From CAWUFC02 sp963921335 (GTDB lineage Bacteria > Pseudomonadota > Gammaproteobacteria > Pseudomonadales > Halieaceae): a DNA stretch of 64,000 nt. Under the pieces are notes generated by a model. That model was not told the origin of the DNA and made no database searches. It was given only the letters and a program-made list of their open reading frames with translations. Positions 36,970 through 45,794 of this stretch are shown piece by piece. How positions within the stretch are numbered: the first letter of the stretch is position 1; the number at the start of each line of letters is the position of its first letter. A program made the translations under genes and the position numbers. The stretch lies in NCBI GenBank assembly GCA_963921335.3, contig CAWUFC020000002.1, forward strand, positions 620,001-684,000, written 5' to 3'.

Positions 36970-37884
36970 TTAGTCCACGTAATTGTATGAATCCTCGGTG
37001 CGAGGTGTATTCACACGCTTGCCACTGCGCATCTGGTCATAGAACGCCGACTTCCACTCTTTGAATTCCGGCCGTGGCTGCGGCTCAATGCCGGTATCCC
37101 ACACGCTGATCTCCACCGGCTCTACCGATACATCACCCAGATGGCCCTGCATATCGCCCCAGGGGCATGAGCTGATCACGCAGTAGATGTCCTGCTCGGC
37201 GTAGAACTCTACTCCCGTCCCAGCGGGTACATTTTTACCGGGCTTCAGATCCATAATCACGTCACCATCCTCTTCACTCCAGCCGGTGAAGTAGTGTTGG
37301 AAGGTCATGAAGTTGCACATATTGGCAAAGTGCTCGATGACCTCCCGCTGGCGCACCTCTTCCATCGCATGAATGGCGGGAATGCGCATAAAGCCCTGCA
37401 TAAAATTGGTATGACAGGAGTCATGCCCCACGGGCAGGTGTGGCGCGGCTGCCTGGTTCCACTCCGGGTTGCAGTGGAACATCCAGAAATGACGTCCCCA
37501 GCCCTCATCTGCCCAGTCGTCCGGCAACTCATCAGCAACCATGGTCGCCATGGGATGCAGATAACCGGAGTTCGACCAGCAGCGGGTGTACTTTTTCAGG
37601 TAAGGCCCCTCGATCGGCGCTGAGTGACCGTAGTTAATGTATTCGTTGAGGTCGGGCGTAATCAAAAACCAATCCAGAATCTGGCAGGCATTGCGAGGGT
37701 TGTTTTGTTCAGCGCGGATGACCTGCCCCGCTTTCACCAGAAATGCATCGCCTGAATGGGGCTGCAGTATTTCCTTGTAGACCAGCTTGCGACTGCCCTT
37801 CCTGGCAATCACGTCGTCATAGAATTCCTGGTTCAACGTAAACTGGGGGGCGTTCACTATCGCCAAATGGGCGTCATCACTCAT
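36970..37884 (-). CDS. DUF1989 (urea carboxylase-associated family) protein
   Basis: 304 residues from the ATG at 37884, preceded by AGGTGA at a 5-nt spacing. The DUF1989 pattern is visible: GDAFLVKAGQVIRAEQNNPRNACQILDWFLITPDLNEYIN, CHTNFMQGFMRIP, and AGTGVEFYAEQDIYCVISSCPWGDM. Members accompany urea carboxylase, and a pair (CgdA/CgdB) has been shown to be carboxyguanidine deiminase in guanidine degradation. Here only one DUF1989 protein is present, without urea carboxylase or allophanate hydrolase nearby, so its substrate is open. It is divergent from an AraC regulator. Confidence 0.85.
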   Translation of the reverse strand: MSDDAHLAIVNAPQFTLNQEFYDDVIARKGSRKLVYKEILQPHSGDAFLVKAGQVIRAEQNNPRNACQILDWFLITPDLNEYINYGHSAPIEGPYLKKYTRCWSNSGYLHPMATMVADELPDDWADEGWGRHFWMFHCNPEWNQAAAPHLPVGHDSCHTNFMQGFMRIPAIHAMEEVRQREVIEHFANMCNFMTFQHYFTGWSEEDGDVIMDLKPGKNVPAGTGVEFYAEQDIYCVISSCPWGDMQGHLGDVSVEPVEISVWDTGIEPQPRPEFKEWKSAFYDQMRSGKRVNTPRTEDSYNYVD

Positions 37885-38056
37885 ACCAATCACCTCTATC
37901 CACTCATTATGTCATCGTTTACGGCACCGATTAGCACCGATGTAAGCGTTCGATTTGACCAGCTTGCGACCAAGGCGCTCTGGCCCCACTTCGCAGCTTT
38001 CATCCCTCAATATGGACTAGAATCAGTTAAAACGTCGATACGATTTGGGGCTGCCC

Positions 38057-39005
38057 ATGACTGAAAAGCGGGTAACAAACTCAACAGGACTGTACAGCGA
38101 AGGCCGGGGCGACTTCCTCAGCCTGTTCGAAGAGTTCGAACCCTATTCTGAAGGGCAAGGCAAGCAACTGGATCCGGGTGCCTCTGAAGTGCAGTTTCAG
38201 CTGCTGCAACTCCCCGGTCTTGCGCTTAAATACTTTCAAACCAATAAGTCGCTGTGTTTCCGGGGACGTATAGAAGCCGGCAAAACTTCTTTTACCTTTT
38301 GCCCCAACAGCCGCATTGAAGAAAGCAGCTGGTGTGGCAGCAGGGTGCCAAAGCACGCCATCCCGGTTCTTCAGCCCGGCACCAACCACGTATTCAGTCT
38401 GCCTGCAGGCTGGCACGATTTGGAGCTGACTATTGATAACCAGCTTCTCGAGAAATCCGGCTTAAGCGTAGGCAGCAATGAGCAAACCACGCCCTTGTGC
38501 CTAATGCTGGATGGCGACACGCTTGAGCTCATCCAAACGCGACTGAAATCATTGCTCACCTATGCCAGCACCATGCCTTGCGGCATCATTGAGGCTGAAA
38601 ATGCCCATTGGCTTACGCTGATGCTATTGCAGGAGGTTCAACTGGTCCTGGGCGAGGCCGCCCCCCCGCAGCCTGGCGGACACGCCTTTCTCCCAGCTGG
38701 TATCCAGGGCCGCGCAAATCGTTGATAGCCCGGAGATTTCGGAATTGACCGCCAGCACCCTGGCAGAGCAGCTACAAACCAATCGCTGGACACTGCAGCG
38801 TGGGTTTAAAGATGCCCTTGGCATGTCTCCCTACCAGTTTATTTTGCGGGCCCGCCTCAATCGTGCCAGGCAGCAGCTGGCGGACCGCCCGGGGCTTAAT
38901 ATTGCCACCGTAGCACTGGCAACCGGTTTCCCTAGCGCCAGCGCCTTTGCCACACACTATCGCCGCTTTTATGGCGAGAACCCATCGGAGACACAAGCCA
39001 ATTAG
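38057..39005 (+). pseudogene. AraC family regulator, frameshifted at a C7 run
   Basis: ATG at 38057. The first frame covers the N-terminal domain to about residue 205 (PCGIIEAENAHWLTLMLLQEVQLVLGEAA); the second frame supplies DTPFSQLV through the AraC helix-turn-helix pair (LAEQLQTNRWTLQRGFKDALGMSPYQFILRARLNRAR and ATVALATGFPSASAFATHYRRFYGENPSE). The shift is at the C7 run 38661-38667; one C fewer restores a ~315-residue protein, matching its paralogue at 60501 (322 residues). The two share the N-terminal pattern of ...QLDPG..E......LQLPG......TN.SL. It is divergent from the DUF1989 gene and probably controls it. Confidence 0.85.
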
Positions 39006-39027
39006 CTTCAGAAGCACTCGCAGGCCA

Positions 39028-40299
39028 GTGCGTATACCAGCAGAGGCGACCTCGCTGTCGGGGCAAAGGCGTTCAGCGCTGCTTTTTGGCATGCTGCTTA
39101 TCCACTGTCTCTTGCTGTCACCACTAGCCGTCTTCGCGCAAGCAGAAACAGACGCACTGACTCAACGGGCCACACTGTTCACCTCGCTGCCAGAGGTCGA
39201 GCAGGCATTCAAACCCAGGGGTATAGACCTCAAGCTGGACTACACAAATTTCGTGCAGCGACTGTATGCCTCGTCGGACAACAACAAAACCGAAATCTCA
39301 GGCCGTGGTGACCTTGTGCTCAAAATCGATGGCGACAATGCGCCTTTCTGGAAGGGCTTCGGTATCGAATTGCGCCACACCATGACCCATGGCGACGCCA
39401 ACTTTGGCCGCGGCTTTGGTAACGGCGGTGTGTTCTTTCCACCCAATACCGCCCTCACCTTTCCGCGCAGAAACGAAACCAGTTTCAGTGTGCATCAGCG
39501 TTTCGACAACAATATGCGGCTGAGTCTGGGTAAATTTGATGTACTAACCGCAACGGAGGCCATGCCCCTCAGCGGCGGTGGCGGCATGAACTCATTTACC
39601 AACCTGGCACTGGCAGCACCAGTCACCGGCATTATCAGTCCCTATGCTGTAGGCGGCATTCTCAATATTCCCACCCAGCACGCCAACTACACCCTGATGG
39701 TTTATGACCCGCGTAACGGGCAAGACCCGCGCACCATAGGCTTTACCTTCGAGGCCGGCATGGCGGCCATGCTCAACGTCACGCTACCTCTGAAATGGGC
39801 AGGAAAACCGGGCTATCACACCTTTACTGGCGCACTGAATGACGTTGAATCCGAGGATCTGGAGTCACCGCCCGATATGCCCAGCACCATCATAGGCCAA
39901 TGGTATGTGGCTTATGCGCTGCAACAGTTCATCGGGGTACATGAGGCAGACCCCAGCAAGGGCTGGGGGTTTTTCGGACGCATCGGCGCATCAGATTCAA
40001 ATCCCAACGCTATCGCCGGGCACTGGCTGCTGGGCCTGGGAGGACATAACTTGCTGGGCAAGCGCCAACAGGACCGCTGGGGTATTGCCATGGCACGCTA
40101 TTATTTCAGCGATCACCTGAATAACCCGGCTACGCCGCCACCGGGAAGAATCGGTCCGGAATCAGTAATCGAGGCCTATTACAATCTGGCGGTATTCCCG
40201 TGGTTAAGAGTGACTCTGAGCGCGCAACGTACTCGACCCTTCGTGGAACAGAAAAAGGAAGACAGCGTGGTGACGCTACGCACTCAGATCAGGTTCTGA
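39028..40299 (+). CDS. OprB-like carbohydrate-selective porin
   Basis: About 423 residues with GTG at 39028 (AGG 4 nt upstream) as the most plausible start; ATG at 39091 is an alternative. A signal peptide ends near AVFAQ. The barrel has the OprB pattern: LKLDYTNFVQRLYAS, LVLKIDGDNAPFWKGFGIELRHTMTHGDAN, SLGKFDVLTATEAMPLSGGGGMNSFTNLALAAPVTGI, and a final TLRTQIRF ending in Phe. It is an outer-membrane porin; the solute preference cannot be read. It follows the AraC gene on the same strand. Confidence 0.8.
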   Translation: MRIPAEATSLSGQRRSALLFGMLLIHCLLLSPLAVFAQAETDALTQRATLFTSLPEVEQAFKPRGIDLKLDYTNFVQRLYASSDNNKTEISGRGDLVLKIDGDNAPFWKGFGIELRHTMTHGDANFGRGFGNGGVFFPPNTALTFPRRNETSFSVHQRFDNNMRLSLGKFDVLTATEAMPLSGGGGMNSFTNLALAAPVTGIISPYAVGGILNIPTQHANYTLMVYDPRNGQDPRTIGFTFEAGMAAMLNVTLPLKWAGKPGYHTFTGALNDVESEDLESPPDMPSTIIGQWYVAYALQQFIGVHEADPSKGWGFFGRIGASDSNPNAIAGHWLLGLGGHNLLGKRQQDRWGIAMARYYFSDHLNNPATPPPGRIGPESVIEAYYNLAVFPWLRVTLSAQRTRPFVEQKKEDSVVTLRTQIRF

Positions 40300-40313
40300 G
40301 TCATGCCTGGAAT

Positions 40314-41546
40314 CTAGAAGGCCTCACCGATCGCAAAGTAAAAATGGGCGCCGTGTTCGCCCCAGGCAACATCGGCCCCGATGGTCAGGTCATAAAACTG
40401 CTTGAGCATATAGCGCCCACCGATCCCAGCAGCGGGCAAAACGTTCTCAAACAGCTTGCCGTAGCTGCGGGCCACCTCACCGGCACCGACGAAGCCGGTG
40501 ACGACCCAGTTCTCATGAGGCTGCCGGCGGTACTCCCCCTGCACGGTGTAGGAGACACGATCGATATAGCGCCCCCAGGAGTAACCGCGCATATCCTTGC
40601 GTCCACCGATCGAAGGCTGCAGGAAGAACGGCGTGTCATCACCCGCATAGGCTGTCATCACACGTAACGCGAGCACGTCCCGTTCACGCAGGGTGAGATA
40701 GCGGTTGGCGCTGAGCTTGATAGTTTCAGTGTCAAAATCGCCACCCATGGCTTTGTTGTAGATCACACCGTGCCCTTCAGCGAACCAGCCATCCCGGGGA
40801 TACTGCTGGCTACTGCGGGAATCGTATTCCAGCGGAATTTCAATGGCAGCAATACTCAGCTTCTCGTCGACATCTTCCGCACCAGGAGGTGGTGAATCGC
40901 CACGCAGGTCAAACTTAAGATCAGTACTGGCGTAGAGCACGCCCAGACCCAGGTAGGTTTCGGGCAGGATTTCATAGCGTGCATTGGCATACGCCACGGG
41001 CATCTTCTGGTTCACCTTGATGTAGTCGTCATTGCCGGTGCCTTCGCCGCCCGTTCCCCAGAAGCGGTAATTGATATCGGCATACATCACCGCGGCGTCT
41101 ACACGCACCCTGTCATCCATGAGGTTAAGCCGACCACCACCACCAAGTGCCCAGGTATCATTTTGCATATATGACGCCATGGCACCCACTCGAGAAGGCG
41201 GCGTGTCAGGGTTTTCCTTATCCAGATCGAGAAAACTCCCCACAAACAAATCGAGACCCCAGCCAAAAACGGGTTCTCTACTCGGCACAGGAATCGCTAG
41301 CAGCTTGCCTGGCTGTGGACCTCCACCGCTGAGACCGACCGCTGTTGTTGCCGGAGGACCGGCAGGATCGAGAGCACTATCGACCATATTAGGAATAGTG
41401 ATTTCAATATCCTTGATCTGCTCAGCCGCGGCTTCCTGGGTCAGGCTGTCATCAGCACCCCTGGCAGCAGTGCACAGTAAGCTGAACCAGATCATGGCTG
41501 TGGCGGTGCGGATTAAGCGGTATGGAGACGACATAGGGAGCAACAT
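40314..41546 (-). CDS. Omp85/BamA-type surface antigen beta-barrel without POTRA domains
   Basis: Up to 410 residues (ATG at 41546; ATG at 41534 is possible). A signal peptide ends near CTAARGA. The C-terminal half has the Omp85 features IEIPLEYDSRSSQQYPRDGWFAEG and GRKDMRGYSWGRYIDRVSYTVQGEYRR, the latter with the conserved (V/I)RGY motif, and the protein ends in Phe. There are no POTRA repeats upstream, only ~70 residues before the barrel, so this belongs to the short single-barrel group rather than BamA or TamA. It is convergent with the OprB-like porin gene. Confidence 0.75.
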   Translation of the reverse strand: MLLPMSSPYRLIRTATAMIWFSLLCTAARGADDSLTQEAAAEQIKDIEITIPNMVDSALDPAGPPATTAVGLSGGGPQPGKLLAIPVPSREPVFGWGLDLFVGSFLDLDKENPDTPPSRVGAMASYMQNDTWALGGGGRLNLMDDRVRVDAAVMYADINYRFWGTGGEGTGNDDYIKVNQKMPVAYANARYEILPETYLGLGVLYASTDLKFDLRGDSPPPGAEDVDEKLSIAAIEIPLEYDSRSSQQYPRDGWFAEGHGVIYNKAMGGDFDTETIKLSANRYLTLRERDVLALRVMTAYAGDDTPFFLQPSIGGRKDMRGYSWGRYIDRVSYTVQGEYRRQPHENWVVTGFVGAGEVARSYGKLFENVLPAAGIGGRYMLKQFYDLTIGADVAWGEHGAHFYFAIGEAF

Positions 41547-41611
41547 AGAAACTGTTATGAAAAGTGCGACTGACTCAAAACGACGCAGAAGTTACAGCAA
41601 TAACACCGATG

Positions 41612-42187
41612 CTAAAAGCCCCAGCGATAGCCAATATCGACACTAATGCTGGGCTCTTTCTGTGAGATGTTGTACTCCCAGGCAAAGCTGGCACCGATCT
41701 TGTCACTGATGGCAAAGCCGACGGCAATACCCGTTGCCACATCGCCAAAGTTGAACTTTACGTCGCCATCAGGATTATCGTCATCGGCGATGCCCTGCCC
41801 CAGACCGGTGGTGACAGACCAACGGTCCCCAATGGCGTAGTTGACCGTTGCAATAAAGGTATAGGAGTCGACGGTTTTGTTGGGTTTGTCGTCAAAGGTC
41901 TCGGTTTCACTGTCGTAGGCAAGCGACAGCGTTGTTGACCAGTCTTTACTGAATACACGCGTGTAGTCCACGGTCAATCCCCAGAACGTTGCGTCGCGTG
42001 ATGTAATGGCACCGACGCTGGCACCCACGTTTATCCAATTGAGATGAGTGGTACCCGGGGGCATTGGGAAGGAACTGATTGCCGCGTGAGCGCCGGGCGC
42101 GATGTGCAGCGCCAGCAACAGAAGTAACAGTTTGGGAAGGTTTTTCAACGGCGCTCGAATCCGTGCAGTTGTCGCTAGCTTACCCAA
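41612..42187 (-). CDS. Small outer-membrane beta-barrel protein
   Basis: 191 residues. A signal peptide with a Leu-rich core (LPKLLLLLLALHIAPGAHAA) is followed by alternating strands (WGLTVDYTRVFSKDWSTTLSLAYDSE, YTFIATVNYAIGDRWSVTTGLGQG, IAVGFAISDKIGASFAWEYN) and a terminal Phe (GYRWGF). It looks like an 8-stranded barrel. Function is unknown. It lies upstream of the Omp85-type gene on the same strand, 65 nt apart, and the pair is probably cotranscribed. Confidence 0.75.
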   Translation of the reverse strand: MGKLATTARIRAPLKNLPKLLLLLLALHIAPGAHAAISSFPMPPGTTHLNWINVGASVGAITSRDATFWGLTVDYTRVFSKDWSTTLSLAYDSETETFDDKPNKTVDSYTFIATVNYAIGDRWSVTTGLGQGIADDDNPDGDVKFNFGDVATGIAVGFAISDKIGASFAWEYNISQKEPSISVDIGYRWGF

Positions 42188-42270
42188 TCACAACCGCAGG
42201 CACCAGCGCTCAGAAGCACGCATTGAAGCAACCGCAGAGAGGCGGGATATGCGGTTGCCTGTATACCTAA

Positions 42271-42287
42271 AGTGAATATTTTTCATT
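42271..42287. promoter_or_regulatory. TetR-type operator (AGTGAA-N5-TTCATT) before aroM-like gene
   Basis: A 17-bp near-palindrome AGTGAA TATTT TTCATT, 48 nt before the ATG at 42335. It differs at one base from the AATGAA-N5-TTCATT site before the operon at 57571 and matches the site at 58376, both beside tetR genes. Binding by the TetR paralogues at 57.7-59.1 kb is inferred. Confidence 0.5.
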
Positions 42288-42334
42288 TTTTGTGCTATGC
42301 TGTTATCTTCAAATAACTAATCAGGAATACCGCC

Positions 42335-42997
42335 ATGTCCGCGCTGACCGTGATGACCTACGGCTTTGCCACCGAGCGGTGGAAAGCCGATGTGCAAGCC
42401 CATATGGGACTCACCATGCCTGTTGCATATGTCGGCGCCCTCGACGGACTGGATCAGGACGCATTGGATGCACTGAAACCTGATCAGGGCGAGGGGGATG
42501 CACCGGTCCAACTGCCCGATGGCAGCACCGGCTGGTTTGACATTGCCAGGATTGACCAGCGTTGCCACGATCTCATGGCCTCTCGGGACGACGCGATCAC
42601 ACTCATGTACTGCACAGCCCCCTGGGATCAACTCGCACAATGCTCGAACGTGCTACTGCCCTTTCGGATGCTGGAATCTACTGCATTGAACCTGATGGAT
42701 CGCAGCGGCAAGCTGGGCGTCATCCAGCCTTATGCGGAAACCGCCGAGCAGGAAATCCAACACTGGGCTGAACTGGGTGTGCCGGTAGTGTCCCGCGTAG
42801 CCGCTTCCGAAAACGAAGACCTGTCTATTTTGCAGAATGCGGCCATGGATCTGGAAGCCGAGGGCGCCAGCGTGATCGTGCTCGATTGCCTGTACTTCAC
42901 ACAAGCACATTACCAGGCAGTGCGCGATGCCGTGCAATGCCCGGTACTGATGCCCAACAGCCTGATCGGTCAAATGCTGAACGCCACATTGACCTGA
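42335..42997 (+). CDS. AroM family protein (Asp/Glu racemase-like fold)
   Basis: 220 residues, ATG preceded by AGGA at 8 nt. The AroM pattern is seen in the C-terminal GASVIVLDCLYFTQAHYQAVRD and in LMYCTAPWDQL near residue 90, which place two cysteines where Asp/Glu racemase-fold enzymes have their catalytic pair. The family has no assigned reaction despite its name (AroM lies near aroL in E. coli). It starts a two-gene unit with an SDR (gap 40 nt) and has a TetR-type operator in front. Confidence 0.8.
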   Translation: MSALTVMTYGFATERWKADVQAHMGLTMPVAYVGALDGLDQDALDALKPDQGEGDAPVQLPDGSTGWFDIARIDQRCHDLMASRDDAITLMYCTAPWDQLAQCSNVLLPFRMLESTALNLMDRSGKLGVIQPYAETAEQEIQHWAELGVPVVSRVAASENEDLSILQNAAMDLEAEGASVIVLDCLYFTQAHYQAVRDAVQCPVLMPNSLIGQMLNATLT

Positions 42998-43037
42998 TTA
43001 CTGTATTACCACTGCCCTGCCAACCGGAGTTTTAAGC

Positions 43038-43802
43038 ATGTCGTCTCTTTCAGGAAAAGTCGCCGTCATTACCGGCGGTGCCGGTGCCATTGGCCACAGC
43101 CTTGGCAAACTGTTGTTATCGCGCGGCGCCAGCGTCTTGTTCGCCGACATGGATGAGTCCAGCCTGGCCAGGCAAGTTGATGAGCTGGGCGACGACCGGG
43201 CTGCCTATATTGCAGTGAACGTCACCAGCCCAAGCGATAACCAGGCAATGATCGACTACGCACGCGAAACCTTTGGCGGGGTCGATATGTTTTTCGCCAA
43301 TGCCGGCATTGAAGGCCGCGCCGCGACGCTGCCAGATCTCGAAGTCGCAGAGATGGAGAAAGTTCTCGCGGTTAATGTGATTGGTGTGGCGCTTGGCCTG
43401 AAGGCCGCCGTACCCGCCATGGAAAAACGCGGCGGTGGCAGTATTGTGATCACCTCCTCGGGGGCGGCAGTCAAGGCTGCACCGGGTATTGGCATCTACT
43501 GCGCCAGCAAGGCGGCGGTCAATGGCCTGATGCGCTCCGCCGCTTTGGAATGCGCGCCAATGAATATTCGCGTGAACAGCATTCTGCCTGCTCCGGTGGA
43601 TTCACCGATGATGGAACGTATACAGGAAGACCTGGCTCCCGGCGAGGGCGAAGAGCTGGGTAAATCCCTGCGCAGAGATTTACCTTTTCAACGCTACGCG
43701 AGCATTGACGAAATTGTCAGCGTCATGGCCTTTCTGGGCAGTGACGACGCCGGCTTTGTATCCGGCGCAGAGTATCGGGTCGACGGCGCTGAGTCCGCTT
43801 AG
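43038..43802 (+). CDS. SDR family oxidoreductase
   Basis: 254 residues, ATG with GGAG at 8-9 nt. Classical SDR: nucleotide-binding TGGAGAIGHSLG at 13-24, ADMDE for NAD preference (Asp after beta 2), FANAG near 90, the catalytic Ser in VITSSGA near 140 and YCASK with Tyr and Lys near 155. NAD(H)-dependent alcohol or ketone oxidoreduction; substrate unknown. It is cotranscribed with the AroM-like gene and resembles the SDR at 44991. Confidence 0.95.
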   Translation: MSSLSGKVAVITGGAGAIGHSLGKLLLSRGASVLFADMDESSLARQVDELGDDRAAYIAVNVTSPSDNQAMIDYARETFGGVDMFFANAGIEGRAATLPDLEVAEMEKVLAVNVIGVALGLKAAVPAMEKRGGGSIVITSSGAAVKAAPGIGIYCASKAAVNGLMRSAALECAPMNIRVNSILPAPVDSPMMERIQEDLAPGEGEELGKSLRRDLPFQRYASIDEIVSVMAFLGSDDAGFVSGAEYRVDGAESA

Positions 43803-43810
43803 AATCCCGG

Positions 43811-44974
43811 TCACATAATCGGCATTTCACCCTTTTTGAGGGGCACTCGCCGTGACACCCAGATAAAGATCACCAGGCCCAGGGCAAAACACACCGACCA
43901 CAACATGTAGGTAACTGCATAGGACGATCCCGTCATCAACATGCCCGACATGGCCGGGCCGATGGTACCGGCAATGGTCTGGGCGGAAACGGCCCAGGTG
44001 CTGTAGCGGCCTTCTGTATCTGCATCCGCCACCAGGGCCACGCGATACGGCGCGCCAAATCCGAAGGCAAACAGTAACAGCAGGCTGGCCACCATATAGG
44101 CTGTGGACGTATCTCCAAAGCCAAACAGGGCCATGGCGGTCAAGGACCCTGCAATACCAAAGCACATGGGCGCGATGCGACCAAATCGCACACCGACCCA
44201 GGCCGCCAGTGCTGAGCCCAGAAAGGACGTCAGCTGAGACCAGGATGCTGCCTGCTGGCCCAGTTCGCGATCAAAACCTTTTTCCATGCCGATCTCTGAC
44301 ATAAAGGTCACGCCACTGACCTCGGACAAGTAAGCTATAAACACAACTGCCAGCGCGGCAAACACCAGATAGCGGGGCAAGGCGGCCCCTGTATTGTCCG
44401 AGCATACTGCCGTCTCGCGCTGATTCTCCCGCCCCTTAATTAGGCTTGCCGCGGGAATACAGATGGCCAGCCCCAGGGCCAGAATCATCAAAGTGCTGGA
44501 ATAACTGCCCTCCCCGGTTGGCATCATCATGGATACTGCGAATCCGACCAACGCCTGAGCGCCATAACTCAGCGCAAGGGCACGGGCGGGATTGGCCGAG
44601 TCACACAGCAAGGTAAAAGCAATGCCATAGGCAAAACCAGAGGCGATCCCCGCTAACACATGACCGACCGCCAACACGGAATAGTTTTGCGCCAGCAGCG
44701 GGCCCAGCATGCCCAGGGCCCCCACCACACCTGCAGCCATCATGGAGCGCGACCAGTTAAAACGACGTATCCACCAGTAACCGCTGATCGTCGCCAGGGT
44801 AAAACCACCCTGGAAAACGCCCATCAGTATACCCAGCTGCGCCTCATCAAGCGCCAGTTCGTCGGCGAAATTACCCATCACCACCGGCAGGGTTACGAGA
44901 TACAGCGCAGCACCGACCATCGCTGCGATTGCGCCAATCAGGGAGGGCCAGTGTTCTCTGGTTTGTGTATTCAC
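43811..44974 (-). CDS. MFS transporter
   Basis: 387 residues from GTG at 44974, preceded by AGGGAG at 7 nt; an upstream start at 45007 lacks a site. Twelve transmembrane helices; the segment GYWWIRRFNWSRSMMAAGV after helix 2 is the MFS loop 2-3 region, and EKGFDRELGQQAASW lies between helices 6 and 8. The C-terminus is RVPLKKGEMPIM. It is the last gene of the large minus-strand operon that begins at 57451 and is probably the uptake system for the operon's substrate (inference). Confidence 0.92.
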   Translation of the reverse strand: MNTQTREHWPSLIGAIAAMVGAALYLVTLPVVMGNFADELALDEAQLGILMGVFQGGFTLATISGYWWIRRFNWSRSMMAAGVVGALGMLGPLLAQNYSVLAVGHVLAGIASGFAYGIAFTLLCDSANPARALALSYGAQALVGFAVSMMMPTGEGSYSSTLMILALGLAICIPAASLIKGRENQRETAVCSDNTGAALPRYLVFAALAVVFIAYLSEVSGVTFMSEIGMEKGFDRELGQQAASWSQLTSFLGSALAAWVGVRFGRIAPMCFGIAGSLTAMALFGFGDTSTAYMVASLLLLFAFGFGAPYRVALVADADTEGRYSTWAVSAQTIAGTIGPAMSGMLMTGSSYAVTYMLWSVCFALGLVIFIWVSRRVPLKKGEMPIM

Positions 44975-44990
44975 AATGAGCTCCCTGGCT

Positions 44991-45776
44991 TTAAGCCGTC
45001 CAGCCACCGTCGACAGTCATGGCCGAGCCGGTCACAAATGAGGAAGCATCTGAACACAGCCACAGCATGGCCTGCGCGAGCTCCATGGGCTGACACAGAC
45101 GTTGCATGGGCGTGGGTGCAATACCGATCAACATGTCGCGGGTGGCCTGATCGATGCTCGGGTCAGCATCACACTCGGCGATGATGCGATCGACCATCGA
45201 GGTATGCACTGAACCCGGGCAAATCGCATTCACACGAATACCCTGCTGCGCATATTCAATGGCCGCTGAGCGGCTAAAACCTATCACTGCATGTTTGCTG
45301 GCACAGTACGGCGACATTTCAGCGCCACCACGAAGCCCGGCAATGGATGCCGTGTTAACGATGGAGCCACCGCCGTTCTTGAGCATCTGGGCGATCTCGT
45401 ACTTGCTGCAGAGAAACACACCTTTGACGTTGATGTTCATCACCCGGTCCCAGTTTGACTCCTCACACTCGTGAACAACGGCCATATCACCCTCAATACC
45501 CGCATTGTTCACCGCGCAATCGAGACGACCATAGAGCTCTACGGTCTTTGCCACTAGCGCTTCTGCATCCGAAGCGCTGCTCACGTCACAGGCCTGAAAA
45601 CTCGCCTCGCCGCCAGCGGCGCGGATCAGCTCAACCGTCTCTTCGCCTCCTGCGACCGACACATCTGCCACCACCACTTTGGCACCTTCGCCAGCCAGCA
45701 GCTCAGCTGTCGCCCGGCCAATGCCGCCACCTGCGCCTGTCACTAACGCTACTTTTCCTTCCATTGCAGCTGCCAT
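44991..45776 (-). CDS. SDR family oxidoreductase
   Basis: 261 residues. Classical SDR with TGAGGGIGRATAELL at the N-terminus, ADVSV after beta 2, NNAGIEGDMAV near 90, NTASIAG with the catalytic Ser, and YCASKHAVIG with Tyr and Lys. Probably an NAD-dependent dehydrogenase for an alcohol in the operon's pathway. It lies 18 nt downstream of the dihydrolipoamide dehydrogenase and overlaps the leader of the MFS gene. Confidence 0.95.
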   Translation of the reverse strand: MAAAMEGKVALVTGAGGGIGRATAELLAGEGAKVVVADVSVAGGEETVELIRAAGGEASFQACDVSSASDAEALVAKTVELYGRLDCAVNNAGIEGDMAVVHECEESNWDRVMNINVKGVFLCSKYEIAQMLKNGGGSIVNTASIAGLRGGAEMSPYCASKHAVIGFSRSAAIEYAQQGIRVNAICPGSVHTSMVDRIIAECDADPSIDQATRDMLIGIAPTPMQRLCQPMELAQAMLWLCSDASSFVTGSAMTVDGGWTA

Positions 45777-45794
45777 GTCTTAATCCTCTATCTA

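Noticed and set aside
38661..38667. C7 run in the AraC gene as programmed frameshift or phase variation
   Set aside because: Homopolymer lesions recur in unrelated genes in this window and in no pattern that suggests regulation, so a sequencing artefact is more likely.
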